64,000 nucleotides of DNA from Chryseobacterium kimseyorum (GTDB taxonomy: Bacteria; Bacteroidota; Bacteroidia; Flavobacteriales; Weeksellaceae): the NCBI RefSeq assembly GCF_025971945.1, contig NZ_JAPDHW010000013.1, positions 1 through 64,000 of the forward strand, in the 5' to 3' direction. The stretch's first letter is position 1; every line of letters starts with the position of its first letter. The translations under genes and the position numbers were made by a program. Below, one piece after another: positions 42,852 to 52,527 of this stretch. Under the pieces are notes generated by a model, which was not told the origin of the DNA, did no database searches, and saw only the letters and a list, made by a program, of their open reading frames with translations.

Positions 42852-43667
42852 TTAATTCGAAAAACTACTCTTCCAGCCCTCTACCAATGCGGTAAAGCGG
42901 GCGTTTTCAAAAGTTTTATTTCTAATCTTTCCAACAGAGAAAATTCCTTTCTCGTCAGAAATCATTAATATCTCTTCAGCTTTCTGAGATTCAAAAGCAA
43001 TAATTTCATGCTCCTGAATATCGGCGAGATTATTTTTATGCAGATAAGTCACAAAGTTTTCGAGCAAAGGCGAAATATATGCTCCCTCCGAATGTTTTGG
43101 AACTTTAATAATATTCCCTTCCAAAAACAAAAGATTACCTGAAGTAGAGCGTGCAATTCTCTTATTTGGATTTAAAAGAATCACATCATCCAGATCATTT
43201 TCCTGTGCGTAAATTCCAGCATAGATATTCTCCGGGCAATGCACTCTTATATTGCTTAATAAGTTATTATTGACATTGATCTCTTTAATTAAATCTAATT
43301 CCAAAGGTCGTTGATGTACATTCAGAACATCATCCATCTCATCAACTTCAAAGAAATAGGAAATGGTTGACTTCGACAACGTGATTCCATCTGAATTCCG
43401 GTAAACCAAGAAATTGATAATTCCGTCTGTAACACCCTTTTGCTGAATTACCTTTTCGTTAAAAAGAGTCTGAAAAAATTCTAAAGTATAGGTCAGAGGA
43501 ATATTCATCCTCATTTTTCTCATCGAAGCCATTAGAAAGAAGTAGCATTCTTCATCCATGATTAGCCGAGAATTTCTTACAAAAAATGAAACCTTCACAG
43601 CATCTCCCAAAAGAAATGCTCTGTTTTTTAACTCAAGCTCTTCTGAAGTAAAATATGTTTTGTCCAA
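42852..43667 (-). CDS. Class IV aminotransferase-like protein without the PLP lysine
   Basis: A 271-residue protein with the fold-type IV outline: RAFLLGDAVKVSFFVRNSRL, then NDLDDVILLNPNKRIARSTSGNLLFLEGNIIKVP (the EGSGSNLF-like loop here reads ARSTSGNLLF) and AEEILMISDEKGIFSVGKI. Family members are branched-chain aminotransferases, D-amino-acid transaminases and aminodeoxychorismate lyases. The catalytic lysine lies 27 residues before LLN in family members; here that place is Asn139 and no lysine occurs between 129 and 168, so PLP catalysis is doubtful. Confidence 0.75.
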   Translation of the reverse strand: MDKTYFTSEELELKNRAFLLGDAVKVSFFVRNSRLIMDEECYFFLMASMRKMRMNIPLTYTLEFFQTLFNEKVIQQKGVTDGIINFLVYRNSDGITLSKSTISYFFEVDEMDDVLNVHQRPLELDLIKEINVNNNLLSNIRVHCPENIYAGIYAQENDLDDVILLNPNKRIARSTSGNLLFLEGNIIKVPKHSEGAYISPLLENFVTYLHKNNLADIQEHEIIAFESQKAEEILMISDEKGIFSVGKIRNKTFENARFTALVEGWKSSFSN

Positions 43668-43744
43668 AGTATGATTGTTTATAAAAAAATAATGAACGAT
43701 AAATCGTCCATCAGTTTTACCATTAAGTCAGTACCGCTTACTTA

Positions 43745-44131
43745 TTAAGCTGCACCTAATTTTATTCTAAGGTTTTCGATTAGATTCTCCCAGTACAAAG
43801 CATTTTCTTCTTCGTCACCTTCTTCACAGAAATCTGTAATGTTAAGAGCTAAATCTTCCGTGATATCGTCAATCGTGATGGTCATTTCAAAGAAGTTTTT
43901 GGTACCTTCATCTTCCTCCCATCTGAAACGCACGAAACCTTCAGGCTTATATCTGATCAAAGTCGCTTTTTCTTCAGAACCGCCGCCCCAACTAAAATAG
44001 AAATCGTCACCTTTCTCTATCACATCATCTGCAAACCATTCGGATAATCCCTCAGCACTAGCCAAATATTCATACAAAATCTCTGAAAGACAATGCATTG
44101 GGAATTCGTAATGGACTTTATGTTTCGCCAT
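43745..44131 (-). CDS. START-like (SRPBCC) domain protein
   Basis: A 128-residue acidic protein. The START-like domain is visible from HYEFPMHCLSEILYEYLASAEGLSEWFADDV to the C-terminal helix ENLIENLRIKLGAA. It resembles the Flavobacteriia AHSA1-like START domain proteins. A hydrophobic ligand is likely but unknown. Monocistronic. Confidence 0.78.
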   Translation of the reverse strand: MAKHKVHYEFPMHCLSEILYEYLASAEGLSEWFADDVIEKGDDFYFSWGGGSEEKATLIRYKPEGFVRFRWEEDEGTKNFFEMTITIDDITEDLALNITDFCEEGDEEENALYWENLIENLRIKLGAA

Positions 44132-44288
44132 ATAACTTATTTTTAACGTGACGCAATATATAAATTAATTTTTTTATTACACAAAAAACTAAATAGATTT
44201 TTATGCAATATGAATGATATTTATCAGAAAAATAAATTTAAATTTTCTCGCCTGGGTTTTTGTTTTTAAATTGATGATATTAATAAAA

Positions 44289-44310
44289 AAACCTCTTTCT
44301 CAAGAGGTTT
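44289..44310 (-). terminator. Terminator of the class III aminotransferase gene
   Basis: Minus strand AAACCTCTT, loop, AAGAGGTTT, followed by TTTTATTA. Lies 18 bp past the stop at 44328. Confidence 0.8.
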
Positions 44311-44327
44311 CTGTTTATTTAAATATT

Positions 44328-45503
44328 TTAGTTTTCGTTTAATACATCAAGAATAATCTGGCAGCCTTCTGTAATTTCTTCTTTTGAAATCGTCAATGGT
44401 GGTGAAATTCTTAAATATTCGTTTCTGTACAGTTGCCAGAATACAATTAATCCTTTCTCCATGCATCTCTTGGCGACATCTAAGGTAAATTCCGGTGATC
44501 CGAGATTCACGGCTAACATCAAACCTTTACCATTGATATTTTTAATTTTTGGATGTACCAGAAGCGTTCGGAACAGTTCTTCTTTTTCGGCAACTTCATT
44601 CATCAAACCGCTGTCTAAAACTTCCTTTAAAGTAGCATGAGAAGCGGCAGCTATTAATGGATTTCCTCCGAAAGTCGTGATGTGTCCTAATTTAGGGGAA
44701 TGAGATAATGTTTCCATAATTTTTTTTGAACTCATAAAGGCTCCTACAGGAACTCCGCCACCCATTCCTTTTCCCATCACCAAAATGTCAGGTACAATCC
44801 CGAAATGTTCAAAAGAGAACAGTTTACCCGTTCTTCCGAAGCCCGGCTGAATTTCATCTAAAATTAAGAGGGCGCCGACTTCCTCACATCTCTTTTTCAG
44901 TTTCAATAGATAACCATCATTCGGAACTAAAAAACCTGCCGCTCCCTGAATGGTTTCCAGGATAACACAGGCTGTTTTTTCTGTGATTTTTACGAAGTCA
45001 TTTTCATTATTAAATTCAATAAAAGAGACCATCGGCAATAAGGGACGGAATTCTCTTTTATGAAACTCATTTCCGGAAACACTCAAGGCTCCATGCGTAT
45101 TTCCGTGGTAGGAATTTTTGAACGAAACAATCTCTTCTCTGCCTGTATATCTTTTGGCTAATTTTAAACTTCCGTCGATGGCTTCTGCACCACTGTTCAC
45201 TAAATATGTAATTTCTAAAGGATCAGGTGTAGCCTCTGCCAGTAATCTGCATAATTCTACCGGTTTTTCCTGAGCATATTCCCCATAAACCATCACGTGA
45301 AGATATTTGTCGGCCTGCTCTTTAATCGCAGTGACAATTTTGGGATGAGAATGCCCCAGTGTATTGGCTGAAACTCCTGCTACAAAGTCCAGATATCTCC
45401 TGCCGTCTTTTCCGAAAATATAGCTCCCCATTGCCTTTTCTACTTCAAAACCTGCTGCAAACTGCGTGGTCTGTGCCTGATATTTAAAAAAATCTTTTTG
45501 CAT
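44328..45503 (-). CDS. Class III aspartate/acetylornithine aminotransferase family protein
   Basis: A 391-residue PLP enzyme of fold type I, class III. Seen are NSGAEAIDGSLKLAKRYTGREEIVSF, ILDEIQPGFGRTGKLFSFEHFGIVPDI and the PLP lysine in LVMGKGMGGGVPVGAF. The family includes acetylornithine, ornithine and 4-aminobutyrate aminotransferases; substrate cannot be fixed from sequence, and no arginine genes lie nearby. Start is MQKDFFKYQAQ; an in-frame start 27 codons upstream overlaps no useful domain. Confidence 0.9.
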   Translation of the reverse strand: MQKDFFKYQAQTTQFAAGFEVEKAMGSYIFGKDGRRYLDFVAGVSANTLGHSHPKIVTAIKEQADKYLHVMVYGEYAQEKPVELCRLLAEATPDPLEITYLVNSGAEAIDGSLKLAKRYTGREEIVSFKNSYHGNTHGALSVSGNEFHKREFRPLLPMVSFIEFNNENDFVKITEKTACVILETIQGAAGFLVPNDGYLLKLKKRCEEVGALLILDEIQPGFGRTGKLFSFEHFGIVPDILVMGKGMGGGVPVGAFMSSKKIMETLSHSPKLGHITTFGGNPLIAAASHATLKEVLDSGLMNEVAEKEELFRTLLVHPKIKNINGKGLMLAVNLGSPEFTLDVAKRCMEKGLIVFWQLYRNEYLRISPPLTISKEEITEGCQIILDVLNEN

Positions 45504-45584
45504 TTCTATAGATGAAAATTTAGGCAAAGCTAAAAAAGATAAGTCAGATAGGGAAATTTTATAAAGCTGAAAATTGAATTGCAA

Positions 45585-46250
45585 TTAATATTCAAATAAC
45601 TTTCTGTCAGCATTCCAGACATATCTTTTTTCTCTAAACTTAAGATACTTTGCATAGTTTTTTTCGAAAAAATCGGGTGAAGACATTCCATTTTCTTTGA
45701 ATGATATCAGTAAATCTCTACCATTTTTAGGAAGCTCAATCGTGAATTGTGCATAAATTAAATCATCGATAACCGATTGCTTTACATTTTTATTGGTGAA
45801 TTCACGAACAAGACTGTTCATAAAAACATCAAAGTTTGAACTGTAGCTTTTTAAATATCCGGTTTTCAATTCGGTTAAGACATTATTTTTATGTTCAAAC
45901 AGTTTAAAATTATTTTGGAAAAAACCTCCGTTACTTCCTCCTACACTCGAAAGTGCAACTAATTTTTTGTTTTCCAGACTCCAGTAAGCCATTTCAAAAA
46001 TTTGATATCCGGACTGACCTTCGGTGTAATACTGTTCCAATCTTAGATATCCATTTTTCTCATCAATTTTCAGTGTATAAGAAATATCATCATTAGTGAA
46101 TGTTTTAGTTTTTACTAACTCTTTTCTTTCCAAAACACTAAGATTATCTGTATATTCAGACGGCATATTACAGAAAATATTTGCCATAGTCTGAGCATTT
46201 AAAATTCCTATTGAACTCACAACGATGATTATTAAAAGAATTCTTCTCAT
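45585..46250 (-). CDS. Secreted protein, DUF3256-like
   Basis: A 221-residue protein with a signal peptide (MRRILLIIIVVSSIGILNAQ). The mature start (ANIFCNMPSEYTDNLSVLERKELV) resembles the F-x-x-MP-x-S...LT-x-x-x-R-x-DMI motif of DUF3256, a Bacteroidota secreted family. Function unknown. In line with the downstream aminotransferase, 81 bp away. Confidence 0.5.
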   Translation of the reverse strand: MRRILLIIIVVSSIGILNAQTMANIFCNMPSEYTDNLSVLERKELVKTKTFTNDDISYTLKIDEKNGYLRLEQYYTEGQSGYQIFEMAYWSLENKKLVALSSVGGSNGGFFQNNFKLFEHKNNVLTELKTGYLKSYSSNFDVFMNSLVREFTNKNVKQSVIDDLIYAQFTIELPKNGRDLLISFKENGMSSPDFFEKNYAKYLKFREKRYVWNADRKLFEY

Positions 46251-46363
46251 TATAAAACGACTTTTTTTTTAGACATTCAAAGTTCAAATACACAGACCAT
46301 TAAACGCTCACTATAATGAATTAACGATCAAGAATTTTAATCACTTTCTTTAAAACACTCAAC

Positions 46364-46392
46364 AAAAAAAAGACCAGCTTTACAACTGGTCT
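46364..46392 (-). terminator. Terminator of the OstA-like gene
   Basis: AGACCAG pairs with CTGGTCT over eight bases, followed on the minus strand by a seven-base T-run. Confidence 0.8.
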
Positions 46393-46400
46393 CTTTATAT

Positions 46401-48137
46401 TTATTTCCTAACCCTTTTAGGTTTCTTAGCTTCTTCAGCAGCTCTCTGCTTATCGATGATTTCCTGAGCCTGATTAAACAGTGCATCTCCAGATTCATAT
46501 TTGATCTCCTCATAATTCGGAGTATCGACGAGGATATCCTGCCACTTCCGTATCCGGTCTTTGGTATTCCAGTTGAAGTCGGGGAATTTCTTTTTATCGG
46601 GACCAATCTTACTCATAGGATATGTGGAAGACAGCGCTCCAATACTGCAGGAAATAATCTGCATCTCCTGTTGCTCGAAAAATGCTCCAATAATACCGCA
46701 TGAGGAAAGTGTAATTCCTAATCTTTCATTCTGCTTGGTCTTTTCGTTGTAATCATCATCAAAAGTGATTGCCTGTGCATTTCCTATTACTTTGATGTCT
46801 CTGATGTTTTTACCTTCGTAGTAAACCGCCATAAGCTTACCTTTTACCTGGTTAAACTCGTCTTTCATATTCAGAGAATCTGCTTTGCTGATAGCAAAAC
46901 CATTCCCGATGACTTTTATAGAATCTATATTTTCAGTCTGTGTATTTGAATAGAGCTCAACTTTATCTCCGGTTACCTGCTTTTGACCGCTCCAAAGAAT
47001 TGGATCTTTATACATATGCATCACACCGTCGGTTTCGTTGAAAGCAATAGAATCGGCTCTACCCTGAGCATTAGACTTATAAATTCTGGCTTTTTTAAAT
47101 GCTCTTAAATAACTTTTTTTAATGTTCACAGAATCTAATTTCTGATAAGAAAGAATTTTTTCAGCAGCAAAATATATAGAATCTTTCTCAAGAATTTTAA
47201 CTGCGTAAGGACTTTTCGTCATCATCGCCGAATCTTTCTTTTCAAAGATTTCACCGTAACCGCCTTTAAGATATCTCTTCTCAAGAGGATCATCTAAAGT
47301 AACATTTCCGGTGGCAGTACCAAAACCGGTAAGCTGATTAAAGTACATTACATCCCCCGTAAGAATCTTGTCATTATAATTGATTCGTGAATTTTTATTT
47401 AAGAAAGATTCTTTGGTGTTCAGGTTGTGCGTTCCTTTTTCGGTAAAGATTCTGTTTTTAGGATTCTTTCTGTTCGTTATCGTAGTCGGGCCATTGATGT
47501 CTACAATATTGGTGTTCTGATTCTGCACAACATTAATTCCGTCAAGGATATAATCTTTGTCTTCAATTCTTACGTTATCAGTCAGATTGATCGTTCGGTT
47601 GGTCAGATTATACGTAGCAGATTTTGAGTAGGTTGTACTTTTTCCATCATTGATGGTTCCTCCAGTATTGTAGTAGGCAAGATTTGAACCTCTGTCATAA
47701 TACATAGTTTCTGTTTTTATCACCGTACCTTTAGGATCGTTCAGCACTACATTTTTTCTGGCAACACCTTTCTGAGTGTTTCCGTCATACTCCATTTCTG
47801 AAGCAGTAATTACCGAACCATCTGTATTCTGAAGTCTTGTATTTCCAACTGCTTTCACAAAGTTTTCCGCATCATACATAACCACCAGGTCAGCTGTAAG
47901 AATAGAACCCTGATGCTCAATCTGTACATTCCCCACTAAATATCTGTTTCCGTCATACTTGGTGTCTTTTTTAATCTCATCAGCATTGATGATTTTCACC
48001 TTGTTATTAAGATTCGATTTCTGTGGTTGATTTTTAACGGGATTCTGTAAAAATGGATCCCTCTGCACAGGTTTTGGATTATCCTGCGCAAATGTAAGTG
48101 TAGAAAGAAAGAGAAATAGAAAAAAAAATATTCTCAT
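46401..48137 (-). CDS. OstA-like LPS-assembly/transport protein
   Basis: A 578-residue periplasmic protein with a signal peptide (MRIFFFLFLFLSTLTFAQ). The N-terminal 250 residues are a long OstA/LptA-like beta-jellyroll stack (DGNRYLVGNVQIEHQGSILTADLVVMYDAENFVKAVGNTRLQNTDGS...), with further repeats to ~480. Single LptA proteins are ~180 residues; this longer Bacteroidota version may bridge the periplasm to carry LPS to the outer membrane. Stops 4 bp from the Fur-family gene, which it follows. Confidence 0.8.
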   Translation of the reverse strand: MRIFFFLFLFLSTLTFAQDNPKPVQRDPFLQNPVKNQPQKSNLNNKVKIINADEIKKDTKYDGNRYLVGNVQIEHQGSILTADLVVMYDAENFVKAVGNTRLQNTDGSVITASEMEYDGNTQKGVARKNVVLNDPKGTVIKTETMYYDRGSNLAYYNTGGTINDGKSTTYSKSATYNLTNRTINLTDNVRIEDKDYILDGINVVQNQNTNIVDINGPTTITNRKNPKNRIFTEKGTHNLNTKESFLNKNSRINYNDKILTGDVMYFNQLTGFGTATGNVTLDDPLEKRYLKGGYGEIFEKKDSAMMTKSPYAVKILEKDSIYFAAEKILSYQKLDSVNIKKSYLRAFKKARIYKSNAQGRADSIAFNETDGVMHMYKDPILWSGQKQVTGDKVELYSNTQTENIDSIKVIGNGFAISKADSLNMKDEFNQVKGKLMAVYYEGKNIRDIKVIGNAQAITFDDDYNEKTKQNERLGITLSSCGIIGAFFEQQEMQIISCSIGALSSTYPMSKIGPDKKKFPDFNWNTKDRIRKWQDILVDTPNYEEIKYESGDALFNQAQEIIDKQRAAEEAKKPKRVRK

Positions 48138-48140
48138 TGA

Positions 48141-48617
48141 TTAGTCATTCTTTGTGCCATAAAAATACAGCGAATGAGAATCAATTTTTACGCCAAAAGC
48201 CTCTTCAATTGCCTCTTTAATCCCCTGAATTCTAGGGTCGCAAAACTCTATAATCTCTTCAATTTCCTTGTCTGAACCTTTTTTGTAGATCACCAAATGG
48301 TCATGCTGCTTATCAAAATATGATTTCTCATAAGAAGATGACGTCAGCGTTTTTTCGCCAAACTGGTGCTTACGGATTAAACCGGCATCTAAGAAGATCT
48401 CTATGGTGTTATAGATTGTTGCTTTAGAAACATGGTATTTCTTCTGCATCATCAAAAGATACAGGTCATCTACATTAAAGTGGTGATCCATATTATAGAT
48501 CTCCTCTAAAATAGTGTATCGTTCAGGTGTATTACGAAAGCCTTTCTCTAAAAGGTAATTTCTTAAAACATCTTTAATTAAAGTAATATTTTTTTCTTTT
48601 TGTAAAGTATCCATCAA
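48141..48617 (-). CDS. Fur family transcriptional regulator
   Basis: A 158-residue winged-helix metal-sensing repressor. Seen are YLLEKGFRNTPERYTILEEIYNMDHHFNVDDLYLLMMQKKYHVSKATIYNTIEIFLDAGLIRKHQFG and, in the dimer domain, the histidines HDHLVIYKKG and the acidic EFCDPRIQGIKEA. There is no CxxC pair, so no structural zinc of the usual type, unlike E. coli Fur. Metal type (iron, zinc, peroxide sensing) cannot be told. Confidence 0.92.
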   Translation of the reverse strand: MMDTLQKEKNITLIKDVLRNYLLEKGFRNTPERYTILEEIYNMDHHFNVDDLYLLMMQKKYHVSKATIYNTIEIFLDAGLIRKHQFGEKTLTSSSYEKSYFDKQHDHLVIYKKGSDKEIEEIIEFCDPRIQGIKEAIEEAFGVKIDSHSLYFYGTKND

Positions 48618-48630
48618 AAAATTTATACTA

Positions 48631-48659
48631 CAAATTTATCGATTTTTATTTAAATACAA
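48631..48659 (-). promoter_or_regulatory. Promoter of the Fur-family gene
   Basis: On the minus strand TTG, 18 bases, then TAAATTTG, 17 bp before the ATG of the regulator. Confidence 0.6.
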
Positions 48660-48691
48660 TATACCACTTCAGAGAGTGTACGGCTGATCTG

Positions 48692-50680
48692 CTAAAAATT
48701 ATATCCCTTAAAATTAGACTGCTGAATTCGGTTTGCTGAAATAGTCTCTTCAGTCAAAGGTGCAGATTCTACCTCTACGTTGTGCATCGTGACACCCCAC
48801 GCTTTGAAATCATCACTTCCGATATACTTCACAAAGTTGTATAAACTTAGGGTAATTTTCTGTTTTACCGTTAAAAGAATATCGTTGATATAGGTGTTAT
48901 CAATAATCACATACTTCAAATCCGGCGGAATATTGTGCGCTCTCAGAGAAGGGTGACTGCTTCGTGAAGGAATGGTACCTTCTGCCATCAGATCTTTCAG
49001 AACCATGTTGAAATAATCATTGATTCTGCGGTCTACTTTAAATCCTAAAAGGAAATTTACTTTATAGATAGTCCCCGGCAAGATTTCGTCGACACTGTAT
49101 TTAAAAGTATAAGGATCTTCCTGATTCACAATACTTAAAATAAAATAATGATCAGCTCTCTTAGGCTGTTTTTTAATGATCGAATAAATAATTTTCGCCT
49201 CGATCTCATCATTTCTCTTTGCACGGCTTAGGTAAGCAAGGTTTGTACAGTACTTCGGAATGGTTTCATCCAGTTTCATGTCTTTGATGATAGAAACGTA
49301 CTTATCAATTTTAACGAAATTAATGAAATTCGCCTTAATCATTCTGCCGTTATACCAAGCGTACATACACACTGCGATAAATCCTCCCAATACCATGGTC
49401 AGCCATCCGCCATCCATGAATTTTATAACATTGGCATAGAAGAATCCTGATTCTAAGAAAATATAAACCATCCCAAAACCGATGATGAAAATTCTGTTGA
49501 CACGGCTTCTGCTTAACCAATAGATCAATAATATCGTGGTCATTAACATCGTAATGGTGATCGTAAGACCATAGGCAGCTTCCATTTTACCGGATTCCTT
49601 AAAGAATATTACCACTCCGAAACACAAGGCCATTAATCCCCAGTTAATCCTTGGAATATACATTTGCCCTTTGATCCCTGAAGGATATTCAATATGTTGG
49701 TTTGGCCAGAATGAGATTGACATAGCCTCGGAAAACATGGTAAACGAACCGGTAATTACCGCCTGACTGGCAATAATTGCTGCCAAAGTTGCCAGGATTA
49801 CGCCCGGTAAAACTGCCCATTCCGGCATAATTCCGAAGAAAGGATTAACTCCTGTAAAAACCTGTTTATAATTGGTTAAAAGCCAAGCACCCTGACCTAA
49901 ATAATTTAAAATCAACATTAATTTTACAAAAATCCAGCTTACTCTAATGTTTTTTGCACCACAGTGTCCTAGATCTGAATACAGCGCCTCGGCTCCCGTT
50001 GTACAAAGGAAAACGGCTCCCATAATAACAATGGCACTTGGCGAATGGGTAATCAGATTGTAAGCGTAAACAGGATTGAATGCTTTTAAAATTTCAATAT
50101 GCTCTACAATATGTACAGATCCGAAAATTCCTAATGCAAGAAACCACGTCACCATAATAGGCCCGAAAAGTTTACCGATAGATGCCGTACCAAATTGCTG
50201 AACGACAAATACAATAAATAAAATAAAAATAGTAATAACGACAACCGGAGTTTCGGGATTGTAAATTTTTAGACCTTCAATGGCAGACATTACAGTCAGA
50301 GACGGCGTAATAACACTATCGGCAACTAAGGTTGAAGCACCAATGATAGCGACGACGTATAGCCACTTTTTCTTGAGTTTTTTGACGAGTGAATAAAGAG
50401 CTAAAATCCCACCTTCACCTTTGTTGTCAGCCCGTAATGCAATAATAACATACTTGATGGTGGTTTGCAGGGTAAGCGTCCAGATAATACACGAGATCGC
50501 GCCTTCGATATAAGCATCAAAAGGCATCGTAGAATCTTTGCTTGCATTCACAATCGCTTTCATTACGTAAAGCGGTGAGGTACCGATATCACCGAAAACA
50601 ATTCCCAGTGAAACAAGAACTCCCACAAATGAAAGTTTTTTCAGGTCTATATGATGACCTCCTTCTGTAACTTCTGCCAT
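48692..50680 (-). CDS. kup: KUP family potassium uptake protein
   Basis: A 662-residue proton-coupled K+ transporter. About 12 helices in the first ~430 residues; the family motif GDIGTSPLY is near residue 30 (VFGDIGTSPLYVMKAIV). A ~200-residue cytoplasmic C-terminal domain follows. Length fits the family. Promoter TACATTTG with TTTG 23 bp upstream. Confidence 0.95.
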   Translation of the reverse strand: MAEVTEGGHHIDLKKLSFVGVLVSLGIVFGDIGTSPLYVMKAIVNASKDSTMPFDAYIEGAISCIIWTLTLQTTIKYVIIALRADNKGEGGILALYSLVKKLKKKWLYVVAIIGASTLVADSVITPSLTVMSAIEGLKIYNPETPVVVITIFILFIVFVVQQFGTASIGKLFGPIMVTWFLALGIFGSVHIVEHIEILKAFNPVYAYNLITHSPSAIVIMGAVFLCTTGAEALYSDLGHCGAKNIRVSWIFVKLMLILNYLGQGAWLLTNYKQVFTGVNPFFGIMPEWAVLPGVILATLAAIIASQAVITGSFTMFSEAMSISFWPNQHIEYPSGIKGQMYIPRINWGLMALCFGVVIFFKESGKMEAAYGLTITITMLMTTILLIYWLSRSRVNRIFIIGFGMVYIFLESGFFYANVIKFMDGGWLTMVLGGFIAVCMYAWYNGRMIKANFINFVKIDKYVSIIKDMKLDETIPKYCTNLAYLSRAKRNDEIEAKIIYSIIKKQPKRADHYFILSIVNQEDPYTFKYSVDEILPGTIYKVNFLLGFKVDRRINDYFNMVLKDLMAEGTIPSRSSHPSLRAHNIPPDLKYVIIDNTYINDILLTVKQKITLSLYNFVKYIGSDDFKAWGVTMHNVEVESAPLTEETISANRIQQSNFKGYNF

Positions 50681-50703
50681 GTCAGCTAATTATTTTGAAA
50701 GCG

Positions 50704-50738
50704 CAAATGTATACTAAATTTATGACCCTCAGCTCAAA
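50704..50738 (-). promoter_or_regulatory. Promoter of kup
   Basis: Minus-strand TTTG, 23 bases, then TACATTTG. Spacing is at the long end of the Bacteroidota range. Confidence 0.5.
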
Positions 50739-50757
50739 TAGTGATACATTGTATAAA

Positions 50758-50784
50758 TGAAAAAACTTCCTTTCGGAAGTTTTT
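50758..50784 (-). terminator. Terminator of pdhB
   Basis: AAAACTTCC, loop TTTC, GGAAGTTTT: a strong hairpin right at the pdhB stop codon, with T/A runs on both sides. Confidence 0.8.
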
Positions 50785-50786
50785 TT

Positions 50787-51770
50787 CTATGATTTAACGT
50801 ACATTGCTTTTTTAATTTCCTCTTTCACTTTTTCAAGTTTCGGGAACCAATCTGCAAATAATGCTGCTGAATAAGGTGCAGGAGCATCCGGAGTCGTAAT
50901 TCTCTTAATTGGAGCATCTAAATAATCAAATGCTTTTTGCTGTACCATATAAGTAATCTCTGAAGATACTGAACCAAATGGCCAAGCTTCTTCTAAAATA
51001 ACCAATCTGTTTGTTTTCTTTACTGAAGCTAAAACGGTATCGAAATCTAAAGGACGAACTGTTCTTAAGTCGATTACCTCAACAGAAATACCTTCTTTAG
51101 CTAAATCTTCAGCTGCCTGAATTGCTAATTTCATAATCTTTCCGAAAGAAACCAAAGTTACATCTGTACCTTCTTTTTTGATATCCGCTTTTCCTATTGG
51201 TAAGTAATATTCTTCTTCAGGAATTTCCATTTTATCTCCATACATCTGCTCAGATTCCATGAAGATTACAGGATCATTATCCTGAATTGCAGTTTTCAAT
51301 AACCCTTTCGCATCATAAGGATTTGAAGGAACTACTACTTTAAGACCAGGAATGTTTGCATACCAGTTTTCAAAAGCCTGAGAGTGTGTTGCTCCCAGCT
51401 GACCTGCAGAAGCTGTAGGACCACGGAAAACAATCGGACAGTTCCACTGACCACCACTCATCTGACGGATTTTTGCAGCATTGTTGATGATCTGATCGAT
51501 CCCAACAAGGGCAAAGTTGAACGTCATATATTCTACAATTGGTCTGTTACCATTCATTGCAGCACCCACAGCGATCCCTGTAAAACCAAGTTCAGCAATA
51601 GGTGTATCGATTACACGTTTAGCACCAAACTCATCCAACATTCCTTTAGAAGCTTTGTAAGCACCGTTGTATTCTGCTACTTCTTCTCCCATTAGAAAAA
51701 TGGATTCGTCTTTACGCATTTCCTCGCTCATTGCCTGCGCAATCACTTCACGAAAAGTATATTCTGCCAT
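50787..51770 (-). CDS. pdhB: Pyruvate dehydrogenase E1 component, beta subunit
   Basis: A 327-residue transketolase-like Pyr-binding and C-terminal domain protein. Marks are FREVIAQAMSEEMRKDESIFLMGEEVAEYNGAYKASKGML, DTPIAELGFTGIAVGAAM, MSGGQWNCPIVFRGPTASAGQLGATHSQAFENWYANIPGLKVV. Together with an alpha subunit elsewhere, it decarboxylates pyruvate with ThDP in the PDH complex. The alpha subunit gene is not in the window. Confidence 0.95.
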   Translation of the reverse strand: MAEYTFREVIAQAMSEEMRKDESIFLMGEEVAEYNGAYKASKGMLDEFGAKRVIDTPIAELGFTGIAVGAAMNGNRPIVEYMTFNFALVGIDQIINNAAKIRQMSGGQWNCPIVFRGPTASAGQLGATHSQAFENWYANIPGLKVVVPSNPYDAKGLLKTAIQDNDPVIFMESEQMYGDKMEIPEEEYYLPIGKADIKKEGTDVTLVSFGKIMKLAIQAAEDLAKEGISVEVIDLRTVRPLDFDTVLASVKKTNRLVILEEAWPFGSVSSEITYMVQQKAFDYLDAPIKRITTPDAPAPYSAALFADWFPKLEKVKEEIKKAMYVKS

Positions 51771-51793
51771 ATTTATTTGAAAAATTTAGAGTA

Positions 51794-51801
51794 CAAAAAT
51801 A
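51794..51801 (-). promoter_or_regulatory. -7 box upstream of pdhB
   Basis: Minus-strand TATTTTTG, 24 bp before the pdhB ATG. No matching -33 box is clear. Confidence 0.45.
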
Positions 51802-51825
51802 GTAATTATTTATTATTTACATCAT

Positions 51826-51851
51826 AAAAAAGACAACTCATTGCTGAGTTG
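51826..51851 (-). terminator. Terminator of the DUF2147 gene
   Basis: Minus strand CAACTCA, loop GCAA, TGAGTTG, then TCTTTTTTATG. Lies 29 bp past the stop. Confidence 0.75.
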
Positions 51852-51879
51852 CCCAATATTTAATATTATTTTAAATTGA

Positions 51880-52299
51880 TTAGTTAACTTTCTGCCAAAC
51901 CTGAGTTCTGCCTAAAAGAGAAACTCCCATATAACCTCTTACATTCAGCTTATCACCAGATCTTGTGATGGTACATTTGTAAGTTTTACCGGTTTTAGGA
52001 TCTGTAATGGTTCCGTCAGTAAATTCATCGCCGTCTTTCACCAAGCCTCTGATGATTTCCATCCCCATAATTGGCTTTCCTTTACGGTCATCTTTACAGC
52101 CTACGCAATTTGGATTTGCCGGTCTGATTAATAACTGAGAAACTTTACCGTAGTATTTACCATCAGATTTTTTCCAGATTTCAACAATAGATTTTGCCTG
52201 TTTTGTTTCGTCATCAATGGTTTTCCATTTTCCTTCGATTTGTGCAAATGACATCACGCTGAATAGAGAAAGTACGAATGTTGCTAATAATTTTTTCAT
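51880..52299 (-). CDS. DUF2147 secreted protein
   Basis: A 139-residue protein with a signal peptide (MKKLLATFVLSLFSVMSFAQ) and the DUF2147 barrel: EGKWKTIDDETKQAKSIVEIWKKSDGKYYGKVSQLL, then NPNCVGCKDDRKGKPIMGMEIIRGLV, and KLNVRGYMGVSLLGRTQVWQKV. The two cysteines (CVGC) are typical of the family. Role unknown; periplasmic. Confidence 0.9.
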   Translation of the reverse strand: MKKLLATFVLSLFSVMSFAQIEGKWKTIDDETKQAKSIVEIWKKSDGKYYGKVSQLLIRPANPNCVGCKDDRKGKPIMGMEIIRGLVKDGDEFTDGTITDPKTGKTYKCTITRSGDKLNVRGYMGVSLLGRTQVWQKVN

Positions 52300-52527
52300 A
52301 AGTAGATTTTTATTTATTTTTTGACATCTGAAATCACTGTACTTTAAAAGTATTTTAAACTTATTAAGTCCCGCGATTTTATATTATATAAGTTTAATTT
52401 TATTTATAGATTGTTTAAATGTTGATTAGTTAAAAATAGAAATAATTTTTAAAAATGCAAGAATTTTTATTATCCAAAGCATAGATATTAGTCTGAGGAC
52501 TGATTTGAAGAGTTGGCGACCTTTAAA

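Noticed and set aside
46337..46606. Open frame over the end of the OstA-like gene
   Set aside because: Shadow of the OstA-like C-terminus in another frame; it also crosses the terminator.
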